This document shows positions 5,581-13,290 of a stretch of 13,467 bases of DNA, in pieces. Source of the DNA: Treponema sp. GTDB taxonomy: Bacteria; Spirochaetota; Spirochaetia; Treponematales; Breznakiellaceae. Position numbers and translations under genes: made by a program. Positions within the stretch are counted from its first letter, which is position 1. Each line of letters begins with the position of its first letter. The stretch covers positions 1-13,467 of the forward strand of contig JAIRMT010000142.1 of NCBI GenBank assembly GCA_031258505.1. The letters run 5' to 3'. Below the pieces are notes generated by a model that was not told where the DNA came from, made no database searches, and saw only the letters and a list, made by a program, of their open reading frames with translations.

Positions 5581-7141
5581 ATTTATCAAGCCACGCCGCC
5601 CCAGCAAGCTGGCCAACACGTGTAGCTAAGTCAAGCGGGTCAACAAAGGCGTTGACGCTGCGCGCCGCCTCAATGAGCAAGGCGGCCGCGCAAGTCGCAC
5701 AGATATAGCTATCGAAGGTATTGGCGCGTTTCATACGAGCGGCAAGAGCTACGCAGATGCCAGCCAAGAGATCGCCGCTGCCGCCAGCGCCCAGCGCTGG
5801 TGTCATGCCATCAACAACGCCAACACGACCATCCGGCACAGCAATAATAAGCACATGGCTCTTGAACAGTATTGTCGCCTGTGTTTCACGCGCCAGCTCG
5901 GTCAATATCGGATAGGGATTCGCAAGCGCAGCTTCCTTGTGCAGACCAGTATACGCAGTAAACTCCCCAGCATGGGGCGTCAGTATCGCGTTCCCGTGAA
6001 AGACGCGCCCTTTTGCCAGCGCAATAGCGTCCGCATCCAGAATAAGCGGCACTCCCGCCGCCTCCCGCGCAAGCGCCGCCTCCAGCATAGCAAAGCGGTC
6101 AGAACCGCGCCCCCAGCCAGGACCAAGCAACATGGCGTCGCTTTCAAAGCGCGACGCTAACGTCTCTGACACCGCCACACTCGCCGGAACAACCATTGCC
6201 CCGCCAGCATTAGCCGCCACTATCGGATAGAGCGCATCATCAACAATGAGTCGCGTGATTCCCGCGCCCGCTGAAAGCGCGCCTTGCGCCGCTATCCGCG
6301 CCGCACCTGCGCTCCCCACTGAACCAGCATGAATCTCCGCCACGCCCCGCTCGTACTTATAGGCGTCAGGCTTGATCACCGGGATACGTTGCCGCGCCTC
6401 CTCCCAGTCAAGCAGTTCGATACGCTGTTCAGTACGGCGGAAAAACAGCGCCATCTGTTTTGGCGCAAAGAGTTCGCCAACTGGCAGTATAGTTCCAGCA
6501 GCAGCGCGAACAAGCGGCTTGTACAGCGCCGCCTTGAGCGGTTCTATGGCGAGAGTCGCATCAGCCCGCAGGAGCGGCATACCTGACAGCCACTCGTCAA
6601 AGCACCCAGACGGCACATCAACAGACACAACAAACGGCAAGTGAACGGAGGCTTTGCGGGCATTGAGGCTTGCCACCAGACTTACCGCATCTCCGCGAAG
6701 CGGACCCTGTAATCCAGTACCGCTTATACCATCAATGATGATACAAGCGTCCCAGACCTCTTCCCTGTATGTATTGGTATAGACGCCCAGCCCCTGAAGA
6801 GCGCGAAACGCCAGAGCCGCGGGGCTGACATTGTCAGGCGCGGGAACGCGGTTTATCAGCGCCCCACACTCATCCGCGTCAACACACCCCATCAGAATCA
6901 GCGCCCGCAACATAAGCAGCGCGTCCGCCCCGTTGTTACCTGAACCAGCAAGCGCCATAACACGCCGTACTCCCGCATAGGGGCGCTGATCAAACAGCAT
7001 TGGAAACGCCTCGACAAACACACGCGCACAGTTCCTGCCAGCAGCGTCCACCAGCGCAAATGGACTGAGCGACCAATCAGCCACTGCCGCCTGATCCATA
7101 TCCCGCGCCATTGCTGCGCTTAACAACATTGATTGACTCAT
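5579..7141 (-). CDS. nnr: Bifunctional NAD(P)H-hydrate epimerase/dehydratase
   Basis: Repairs damaged NADH and NADPH: the N-terminal domain epimerises R- and S-NAD(P)HX, and the C-terminal domain dehydrates S-NADHX using ADP (or ATP in some homologues). At 520 residues it matches E. coli YjeF/Nnr. The N-terminal YjeF_N domain (about 1-225) shows G-S-G-N-N-G-A-D (66-73), D-G-I-S-G-T-G-L (137-144) and V-D-V-P-S-G (174-179). The C-terminal carbohydrate-kinase-like domain (about 255-515) shows the L-L-G-P-G-W-G loop (338-344), L-D-A-D-A-I (368-373), L-T-P-H-A-G-E-F (387-394) and G-A-G-G-S-G-D-L-L-A-G (451-461), whose Asp457 is the expected catalytic acid/base. Oddity: the usual N-G-G-D-G of the epimerase reads N-G-A-D-A here, with the Asp kept. 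It starts by a 4-bp ATGA overlap with the lipoprotein gene upstream. Confidence 0.93.
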   Translation of the reverse strand: MSQSMLLSAAMARDMDQAAVADWSLSPFALVDAAGRNCARVFVEAFPMLFDQRPYAGVRRVMALAGSGNNGADALLMLRALILMGCVDADECGALINRVPAPDNVSPAALAFRALQGLGVYTNTYREEVWDACIIIDGISGTGLQGPLRGDAVSLVASLNARKASVHLPFVVSVDVPSGCFDEWLSGMPLLRADATLAIEPLKAALYKPLVRAAAGTILPVGELFAPKQMALFFRRTEQRIELLDWEEARQRIPVIKPDAYKYERGVAEIHAGSVGSAGAARIAAQGALSAGAGITRLIVDDALYPIVAANAGGAMVVPASVAVSETLASRFESDAMLLGPGWGRGSDRFAMLEAALAREAAGVPLILDADAIALAKGRVFHGNAILTPHAGEFTAYTGLHKEAALANPYPILTELARETQATILFKSHVLIIAVPDGRVGVVDGMTPALGAGGSGDLLAGICVALAARMKRANTFDSYICATCAAALLIEAARSVNAFVDPLDLATRVGQLAGAAWLDK

Positions 7142-8325
7142 GATGACGTCCCGCCCATAAACTTATCAGTACGCCACCAGACCAGCTTTACATCCCAAGT
7201 CCCGGCCAGTATTGCTGATAGAATGCCGTCTGCGGAAAGCGCAAAAGTATTGAACTCAAGCTCGTCAGGGCTAACCTGAATGAAGCCCTGCCACCGTCCC
7301 TGTTCCCCTAACACCAGCAAGGAATAACCATTCTCCACCGGAGCATAGAGAAACACCCGTCCGTTCCGAATCACACCCAGCATCGAATAGAATATCTTCA
7401 CCGAAGATGTCTTCCCATTCGCCTCATAAAACGGTACTTCAAGCAACTCCTCCTCATACCTTCCATCAGTACCCCGCATAAGCCAGATAACCGAACTGTC
7501 AGGTTCGGTTCCAGTGCGTATCATGGTGGATTGATCATAGGAATCACGGTAATAGTTTACCTTGATATACAGCCGCTGGGCATCTGGCGCTGCCGCGATC
7601 ATGTCTATTGAGCCAAAGGCAGTCTCCCGATCCTCTGGAATAGGAATCCGCTCCTCCGACAGCTTAATCAGATTATGGAAAACGCCTTCCGCATCAAACC
7701 AGTAGACATACCAGCTCCCCAGAACTCGGCATACCACGACAAATGAATCATCAAGCGACGTATAGATTCCTTCCACTGGCGGAAACGGCCGCCCGCCAAT
7801 GCCTTCCTGTCCCAACTGACGTACAAAACGCCCTTCATTGTCAAAAAAAAGAATAACATGGGTAAGAAATACGCCGGTTTCTATATCCACTCCCCACTCT
7901 TCTTCGGGAAGCAAGTCTTCAACATAGATGCGCTTCTGCGAATCAACTACAATCTTATCCGGTTCTCGCAGCGGGTAGGTGAAAGCCCAGCGGGTTACTG
8001 TTCGACCTTCCGGCATAGGACCCAAGCTCAGAGGTATAGGGTTTGTTTCCTCATTGTAAATCATAAACAGTAGGTCTCCATAAGAATTATACCTTACCAC
8101 TTTCTGACCATTACTATCGGCGATATAGAACAGCCCATCCCGCATAGTCAGAGCAGTCCGTCGTATGCCAAATACATCTTCCACGTTATAAAGCGCCAGA
8201 TTGTCCTCAAAGCGCCCTATCTCAAGGCTGAACAGGTCTTCCCGCGTAACCGAAACAGTCGGCGTCTGCGAGCAGGCCGCCAGTAGTAACACCAAGCCCA
8301 ATGCCCAACCCTTACATACTTTCAT
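7138..8325 (-). CDS. Beta-propeller-like lipoprotein
   Basis: A 395-residue predicted lipoprotein: signal peptide 1-17 ending in a textbook L-A-A-C lipobox, so Cys18 is the lipidated residue. The rest reads as successive beta-rich blades with NHL-like phrases such as G-L-F-Y-I-A-D-S-N-G-Q-K-V-V-R-Y, K-I-V-V-D-S-Q-K-R-I-Y-V and a later F-D-N-E-G-R-F-V-R-Q-L-G. That suggests a six-bladed propeller. It resembles lipoproteins annotated in treponemes and leptospires as a conserved spirochaete family (LIC_12708-type, by memory, not checked). The ATG at 8325 follows GGGAGG with short spacing; a GTG at 8337 lies upstream of that SD and is unlikely. As the first gene of the minus-strand series it probably carries the main promoter. 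Ligand or partner unknown. Confidence 0.78.
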   Translation of the reverse strand: MKVCKGWALGLVLLLAACSQTPTVSVTREDLFSLEIGRFEDNLALYNVEDVFGIRRTALTMRDGLFYIADSNGQKVVRYNSYGDLLFMIYNEETNPIPLSLGPMPEGRTVTRWAFTYPLREPDKIVVDSQKRIYVEDLLPEEEWGVDIETGVFLTHVILFFDNEGRFVRQLGQEGIGGRPFPPVEGIYTSLDDSFVVVCRVLGSWYVYWFDAEGVFHNLIKLSEERIPIPEDRETAFGSIDMIAAAPDAQRLYIKVNYYRDSYDQSTMIRTGTEPDSSVIWLMRGTDGRYEEELLEVPFYEANGKTSSVKIFYSMLGVIRNGRVFLYAPVENGYSLLVLGEQGRWQGFIQVSPDELEFNTFALSADGILSAILAGTWDVKLVWWRTDKFMGGTSS

Positions 8326-8329
8326 AGAA

Positions 8330-8335
8330 CCTCCC
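8330..8335 (-). promoter_or_regulatory. Ribosome binding site deciding the 8325 start
   Basis: GGGAGG on the minus strand ends 4 nt before the ATG at 8325. The GTG at 8335-8337 overlaps the first base of the site and cannot use it, so the shorter protein is preferred. Confidence 0.7.
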
Positions 8336-8428
8336 ACATAACTTTACCGAACTCAAGCCAAAAGCGCAAGACAATTCGCTGGAAACCCGGCGTTTGCCTT
8401 TTCCCCTCTTCTATGGTAATGTTACATC
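8336..8428. promoter_or_regulatory. Divergent intergenic promoter region
   Basis: This gap must hold promoters for both the minus-strand series and the plus-strand DUF6483-like gene. On the minus strand the best pair I see is TTGCGC-N17-TAAAGT, which is weak. On the plus strand TTGCCT (8395-8400) and TAATGT are 17 bp apart, preceded by TGG as an extended -10, with the predicted start point at or next to the ATG. Neither is convincing alone. No operator-like palindrome was noticed. Confidence 0.4.
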
Positions 8429-9037
8429 ATGAGTAGGAAAGATTACATCGTAAGAATGATCGAGCAGCTTGCCGCGTACTTATGGAGCATTGTCTTTCAT
8501 AAAAACATAGGTAATTACGAATATGCCCTTGAGGAAATCGAGCAGGCGTATAACGGCTTGCTCAATTCCAATGGCAACGCCATTAAACAACTCGACGCCG
8601 CCGCAATTATCAAAGCCAATGCAGCGAATAGTACCAATATCACGGCAATCGCCAGCCTGCTTTTTGAGGAAGCCGACATACTTGAGCGCGTCAATGGAAT
8701 AAACGCGGTTTCCGCCGAGTATTATCAGAAAGCATTCTTGTTATTTCTCGCTATTAAAACCGAGCAATATGCGGATGAACTTGAGGAAATCGTGTTAAAA
8801 ATGGAACCTTATGAGATACGCGATGAAACAAAGCGCCATTTAATGAACTATTTTGAGGAAAAAGGATTGTATGGCAAAGCTGAGGATTGTCTCTTTGAGT
8901 TAATCCAGAACAATTACTCAAACATCGTCAATGAAGGGAAGGCGTTTTATACGCGCCTGCTGGAAAAAGACGATAGCGCGCTGGAACAAGGTAACCTGCC
9001 CCGAATAGAGATTGTCGAGAGCCTGTCGCAACTATAA
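8429..9037 (+). CDS. DUF6483-like helical protein
   Basis: A 202-residue soluble protein, almost wholly alpha-helical by composition. The opening S-R-K-D-Y-I-V-R-M-I-E-Q-L-A is typical of proteins I recall as DUF6483, found mostly in Firmicutes; this naming is from memory. Helix pairs at about 28-50, 72-110 and 128-172 have TPR-like spacing (for example Y-E-Y-A-L-E-E-I-E-Q-A-Y and Y-Y-Q-K-A-F-L-L-F-L-A-I), suggesting a protein-interaction scaffold. No signal peptide or membrane span. No SD is seen upstream, and alternative upstream ATG codons run into a stop, so the start at 8429 stands. It is divergent from the lipoprotein gene and about 105 bp before the HAD gene. Function unknown. Confidence 0.68.
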   Translation: MSRKDYIVRMIEQLAAYLWSIVFHKNIGNYEYALEEIEQAYNGLLNSNGNAIKQLDAAAIIKANAANSTNITAIASLLFEEADILERVNGINAVSAEYYQKAFLLFLAIKTEQYADELEEIVLKMEPYEIRDETKRHLMNYFEEKGLYGKAEDCLFELIQNNYSNIVNEGKAFYTRLLEKDDSALEQGNLPRIEIVESLSQL

Positions 9038-9108
9038 CGCCAAAGCCTACCATGCTCCTCTAATGTAGCGCAGGAACCTTCTCGCCAGCAAGGTACAACA
9101 ATACGCGC

Positions 9109-9137
9109 TTGACACAATACTGCATCTCAACCATGGT
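9109..9137 (+). promoter_or_regulatory. Possible promoter for the HAD phosphatase gene
   Basis: A perfect TTGACA (9109-9114) is followed after 17 bp by CATGGT (3 of 6 to consensus). The predicted start point would fall on the ATG at 9143. A GGTGAGG also sits 1 nt before that ATG, too close for standard SD use. The rest of the 9038-9142 gap shows only a weak ACCTT/AAGGT stem (9076-9094). Confidence 0.3.
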
Positions 9138-9142
9138 GAGGT

Positions 9143-9928
9143 ATGAGCTTATATACAACAAAAGCAATCTTTTTAGACATAGACGGAACTTTGCTTTTAC
9201 ACGGCAAAGGTCCCTTTACTGAAGATATTGAACAGCTTGAGGAAGCCCGCAAACAAGGACATTGTATTTTTCTGAATACCGGACGTTCTTTGGCAAACAT
9301 TCCTCCCCGTATGCTTATGGCTTCATACATTGATGGCATTGTCGCGGGAGGAGGCGCTCATGTGATCATAAACGGGAAAACTATTTATCATAAATGGATT
9401 CCCGAAGATGTACTTGCCCTGATTTGCGATTATTATTTACGCAGCGGCAAATGGTGTATCTTGGAAGGAGAAACAAACCTCTATGGCATTAACCACCAAA
9501 CCGATCTTACCATATTAGATTTTGTTATAGAAATACTTCCGGTTAAAAACATCACTGATTTTTCTACTCTATACAAGGGAGCGCGGGTAACAAAATTAAC
9601 CATGCACGGCCGCATAACTGATGAAGAACGCGTTGCGCTTCAGGATTATTTCCAACTGAATCCTTTTCCCAATTATGCGGAAGGTATTCTCAGGGGTGAA
9701 ACAAAGGCAAGCGGCATGGAAATAGCGCTGAATGTACTGGGAATAGCCAGGGAAAACAGCATAGCCATAGGCGACAGTCTTAATGATGTAGACATGGTAC
9801 GTTTCGCGGGTATGGGCATTGCCATGGGTAACGCCTGCGATGAGTTAAAACATATAGCCTGCGCGATTACCCTGGAGTGCGGACGCGGCGGCGTCTCTCA
9901 CGCCCTAAAACAATGGGTGCTTGCATAG
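9143..9928 (+). CDS. Cof-type HAD-IIB family phosphatase
   Basis: A 261-residue cytoplasmic haloacid dehalogenase-type hydrolase, probably a sugar-phosphate or nucleotide phosphatase of the Cof/YidA group. All four HAD motifs are visible: motif I D-I-D-G-T (12-16, nucleophile Asp12 and acid/base Asp14), motif II N-T-G-R-S (Thr46), motif III Lys188 in T-K-A-S-G, and motif IV G-D-S-L-N-D (210-215, Mg ligands Asp211 and Asp215). The cap between about 80 and 185 is of the C2B type by position. A stop codon lies just upstream in frame, so the ATG at 9143 is the only start. The gene looks AT-richer than its GH38 neighbour. Substrate cannot be read from the sequence; the adjacent mannosidase makes a sugar phosphate conceivable. 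Confidence 0.9.
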   Translation: MSLYTTKAIFLDIDGTLLLHGKGPFTEDIEQLEEARKQGHCIFLNTGRSLANIPPRMLMASYIDGIVAGGGAHVIINGKTIYHKWIPEDVLALICDYYLRSGKWCILEGETNLYGINHQTDLTILDFVIEILPVKNITDFSTLYKGARVTKLTMHGRITDEERVALQDYFQLNPFPNYAEGILRGETKASGMEIALNVLGIARENSIAIGDSLNDVDMVRFAGMGIAMGNACDELKHIACAITLECGRGGVSHALKQWVLA

Positions 9929-9954
9929 CGCGCAAACAAGCGCGCAAACTATGC
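9923..9954 (+). terminator. Two-part stem-loop overlapping the HAD stop codon
   Basis: Outer stem GCATAG/CTATGC (9923-9928 with 9949-9954), inner stem CGCGC/GCGCG (9929-9933 with 9940-9944), loop AAACAA and a one-sided CAAA bulge. It includes the TAG stop of the HAD gene. There is no U-tract after it, so a Rho-independent role is uncertain; it could protect the 3' end or attenuate read-through into the mannosidase gene. Confidence 0.45.
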
Positions 9955-10012
9955 TTATAGCCATCGACTAACTATTGTGTAAAAAGTTCGCCATTTACTT
10001 CTTAAGCGTGTG

Positions 10013-10029
10013 TATACTTGAGTAAGGAG
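10013..10029 (+). promoter_or_regulatory. -10 element and SD of the mannosidase gene
   Basis: TATACT (10013-10018) is a good -10, though no convincing -35 lies 16 to 18 bp upstream. AAGGAG (10024-10029) is an SD 10 nt before the ATG at 10040. If both were used from one transcript the start point would fall in or near the SD, so the true promoter may be further upstream in 9955-10012. Confidence 0.4.
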
Positions 10030-10039
10030 AAATTTAACA

Positions 10040-13000
10040 ATGCTTATTCCTAAAATAACCAGTCGGATTGCTCAGTATGTGCGGTTTTTGGAAAAGAACT
10101 CGTACCATAAGCTCCATGACCTTGAGTTCCATGTCTTTGAGACAGCGGAGACGTTTCGCGCCCCGCCAGATAAGGCAGTGTGGCAGAAGATAAACGCGCT
10201 GCCCCATACTTGGGGCAAGGCGTGGACTTGCTCGTGGTTCAAGACAACGTTTGTTGCGCCGTCTGACCTGAAAGGTTCGCTCTTCCTCAGCATACTGCCT
10301 AACGCCGATTCTCTGGTCTTTATCGACAAAAAACCCTATGGGGCTTTCAACCTCTTTCACAAGAAACTGCGGATTCCTGCAGACGGCAAGGAACATACCG
10401 TCCATGTGGAAGCCTATGCAGGCCATCCTTACCCAGGGTGTATGCCGTTTGAAGGCCCGTCAGTCTTTCTCACCATTGGGAAGACCATCCCCGATTACCC
10501 TAATGCCTTTGAGGGCGGGGCTTTGCTGGAACGAAACGAGGCGGTTTACTCGCTCTACTACGATGCCCGTATATTGTTTGAGCTTGCCGCCACTCTTGAC
10601 AACAACTCCTTGCGAAAGGCGCGTATTCTTAAGGAGCTTTACGACGCGCTCATGGAAATTCCATTCTCAGTGTCAGGCGACCAGCTTGAAAACCTGGCAG
10701 CAAGAGCGGCGCAGCGAATCGCGCCGCTGCTTGCGCTGAAAAATGCGCCGACTACGCCGCAAGTACACCTCGTGGGCGGGGCGCACATCGATCATGCATG
10801 GCTGTGGACTATTGCGGAGAGCGAGCGAAAGGCGGCGCGCACCTATAGCAATATGTTGCGCTTTATGGAAGAGTACCCGGAGTTCGTGTTTATCCAAAGT
10901 CAGCCCTGCCAGCTTGAAATCGTTAAAAATGAATACCCCGACGTATTCGCCCAGATTAAAGCCGCCTACCAAAAAGGCAACTGGGAACCCAACGGTGGTA
11001 TGTGGGTTGAGGCGGACTGCAACATTACGGGCGGCGAGTCCCTCATACGACAGTTTCTTATAGGCAAACAAGTTACTAAGGAACTACTGGGCTATGATGC
11101 TGATATGCTTTGGCTGCCAGACGTGTTTGGGTATGCTGCGGCGCTTCCCCAGATACTGACAGGTTGCGGTATACGCTACTTTGTTACCAGCAAGATCAAC
11201 TGGAACGACACCACGCGCTTCCCGTACGAGACCTTTATATGGCGCGGCATTGACGGCAGCGGCGTGAAGACGCACTATATCTCCTCGCGTATGCAGGGCT
11301 ATAACGGCAAGGTAAGCCCTGCCAGTCTTGCTGAAATCTGGAACGAGGTTCAGCATAAGGAAGTACAGAGCGCGGTAGTTAAACCTATTGGCGAAGGTGA
11401 TGGGGGCGGCGGCACAACCCGCGAAGACCTTGAGATGGCGCGGCGGCTCATTGACCTTGAAGGCGCGCCTCGTTCTGGCTGGAAAAAGGTGTCAGCGGCG
11501 CTGGATGAGATATTCAGCGGCGATATAAAGAACTTCCCGGAATGGCGGGGCGAGCTGTACCTCGAACTGCATCGCGGCACCTATACAACGCAGGCAAAGA
11601 CCAAGCGCTATAATCGCAAGCTGGAGTTTGCCCTGCGGAACACAGAGCTTTTCGCTGCCCTTGCTTCACTGGAACAGGGGACTTCTTATCCCCGTGATGC
11701 GCTGCTGCGGCACTGGAAAACCCTGCTCACCCAACAGTTCCATGATATTATCCCCGGTTCTTCCATTAACCGCGTCTATGCGGAGGCGGAAGCCGCGTAC
11801 AAAAATATGAAAACAGCTCTCGCTGCCATTGGCAACACGAGTCTGACCATACTCGCAGGTAACGGGAAAGACCATGGCAACACTGCTCATAATCTTGTTA
11901 CCCTCTTTAACGACCTGTCGTGGGAGCGTTCCGATCCTCAGGTGTTTTCAACAGAGGTTCTGGGCAAGTCTGTTGACACAGCGCGCGCGCTCAAAGCTGC
12001 TGACGGCGCCGTATATCCGCTTTGGGATTACACTGACCTTGACGGCAAAGAAGCTATTGCCGGCGCGCCCAAAGTTCCAGCCCTGGGCTGGGCGAGTTTC
12101 ACCATAGTTAAAGATACAGGCGATTCGCCCTTTACCTATAAGGACAGAACCCTGACCACGCCCTTCTACACCATATCCTTTGATCAGGCTGCTCATATCA
12201 CGAGCCTGCTTGACATCCGGCGGAACCGTCAGCTTGTCGCCGACACCGGCTCTTTTAACCGCTTCATCAGTGCGGAAGACGTGCCGGTACTGTGGGAAGC
12301 CTGGGATATTGATGCGGACTGGACCAAGTACCTCACTGAGGAAGACCGTCTTGTTTCAACCGAAATCATTGCTGACGGGCCGGTATGTTTCAGACTGCGC
12401 CATGTCTACAAGATTGGCCTGAACTCAAGCCTTACCCAAGACCTAGTGTTCTATGCCAACAACCCGCGTATTGATTTTGATACAAAAGTTAATTGGCAGG
12501 AGACACGGCGTCTGCTTAAGGTGAGTTTTGATACAGCGATTGATACGACACAGGTTCGTTGTGAGGTACAGTACGGGCATATCATACGCAACACGCACCG
12601 TAATCTTATGCAGGATCGCGCTCAGTTTGAAATCTGCGCCCATAAGTGGATAAGCCTTGAGGAAGCTAGTCATGGCATTGCTCTTCTCAACGACAGCAAG
12701 TACGGCCACGACGTTAGCGGCGGCTGTATGCGTCTCACGCTCTTACGCGCCCCTACAGCTCCAGATGAAACAGCGGACAAGGGCGAACAGCGGTTTGTTT
12801 ATGCCCTGTTTCCCTTTGAGGGCGCATTTGCTGACGCTGGTCTTGTCCGCGCTGGCTATGAACTCAACGCGCCCCTGGGCATAGTTGCTGGCGGAACGGA
12901 TAAGGCCGCCTCATTCTGCTCGATAGACAACGCCGCCATCATCGTGGAAAGCGTCAAAGCGCCTGAAGTCGCCGACAATGGCGGTAAGCGCCTTGTGATG

Positions 13001-13186
13001 CGGCTCTACGAAAGCCTCGGAGGTCAGGAGCAAACCCTGCTGAACTTCGGCGGACGCTCGCTCGCCGCGGCGTGGACTACCGATATGCTGGAAGGCAGCG
13101 CGCAGAGCCTCGCGGTAAACGGGGCGGAGCTGGCGCTGGCGTTCCGTCCATTTGAGATAAAGACCTTGCTACTGGAATTTTGCTAG
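10040..13186 (+). CDS. GH38 alpha-mannosidase, cytosolic MAN2C1/Ams1 type
   Basis: A retaining alpha-mannosidase of glycoside hydrolase family 38, 1048 residues, with no signal peptide, so it should act on mannosides imported into the cytoplasm. An N-terminal beta-rich region (about 1-235) precedes the catalytic domain (about 240-510). This has the family's G-A-H-I-D-H-A-W-L-W (247-256; metal ligands His249 and Asp251) and W-L-P-D-V-F-G-Y (358-365), whose Asp361 is the expected nucleophile. G-G-M-W-V-E-A-D (319-326) and the G-D-G-G-G-G-T-T-R-E loop follow the MAN2C1/Ams1 pattern. The helical middle domain carries Q-F-H-D-I-I-P-G-S-S with metal ligand His568. C-terminal beta-sandwich domains run from about 640 to the end. 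It has its own SD and is followed by a long hairpin, so it is probably monocistronic. Exact linkage specificity is not predictable. Confidence 0.95.
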   Translation: MLIPKITSRIAQYVRFLEKNSYHKLHDLEFHVFETAETFRAPPDKAVWQKINALPHTWGKAWTCSWFKTTFVAPSDLKGSLFLSILPNADSLVFIDKKPYGAFNLFHKKLRIPADGKEHTVHVEAYAGHPYPGCMPFEGPSVFLTIGKTIPDYPNAFEGGALLERNEAVYSLYYDARILFELAATLDNNSLRKARILKELYDALMEIPFSVSGDQLENLAARAAQRIAPLLALKNAPTTPQVHLVGGAHIDHAWLWTIAESERKAARTYSNMLRFMEEYPEFVFIQSQPCQLEIVKNEYPDVFAQIKAAYQKGNWEPNGGMWVEADCNITGGESLIRQFLIGKQVTKELLGYDADMLWLPDVFGYAAALPQILTGCGIRYFVTSKINWNDTTRFPYETFIWRGIDGSGVKTHYISSRMQGYNGKVSPASLAEIWNEVQHKEVQSAVVKPIGEGDGGGGTTREDLEMARRLIDLEGAPRSGWKKVSAALDEIFSGDIKNFPEWRGELYLELHRGTYTTQAKTKRYNRKLEFALRNTELFAALASLEQGTSYPRDALLRHWKTLLTQQFHDIIPGSSINRVYAEAEAAYKNMKTALAAIGNTSLTILAGNGKDHGNTAHNLVTLFNDLSWERSDPQVFSTEVLGKSVDTARALKAADGAVYPLWDYTDLDGKEAIAGAPKVPALGWASFTIVKDTGDSPFTYKDRTLTTPFYTISFDQAAHITSLLDIRRNRQLVADTGSFNRFISAEDVPVLWEAWDIDADWTKYLTEEDRLVSTEIIADGPVCFRLRHVYKIGLNSSLTQDLVFYANNPRIDFDTKVNWQETRRLLKVSFDTAIDTTQVRCEVQYGHIIRNTHRNLMQDRAQFEICAHKWISLEEASHGIALLNDSKYGHDVSGGCMRLTLLRAPTAPDETADKGEQRFVYALFPFEGAFADAGLVRAGYELNAPLGIVAGGTDKAASFCSIDNAAIIVESVKAPEVADNGGKRLVMRLYESLGGQEQTLLNFGGRSLAAAWTTDMLEGSAQSLAVNGAELALAFRPFEIKTLLLEFC

Positions 13187-13202
13187 ATAGTTACCGAACA
13201 AG

Positions 13203-13245
13203 TACAGGTTACATAGCGCATGGTTTCCAATCTGTGTAACCTGTA
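13203..13245 (+). terminator. Long hairpin after the mannosidase gene
   Basis: TACAGGTTACA (13203-13213) pairs perfectly with TGTAACCTGTA (13235-13245). The stem extends inwards by a U-G, A-U and G-C pair to 14 bp, leaving a 15-nt loop. It starts 16 nt after the mannosidase stop. The following TCTATTTC is only a poor U-tract, so this is a probable but not classical intrinsic terminator. Confidence 0.6.
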
Positions 13246-13290
13246 TCTATTTCATGCCATTTGCTCATTCCCTTTCACTACGCCAGACCG

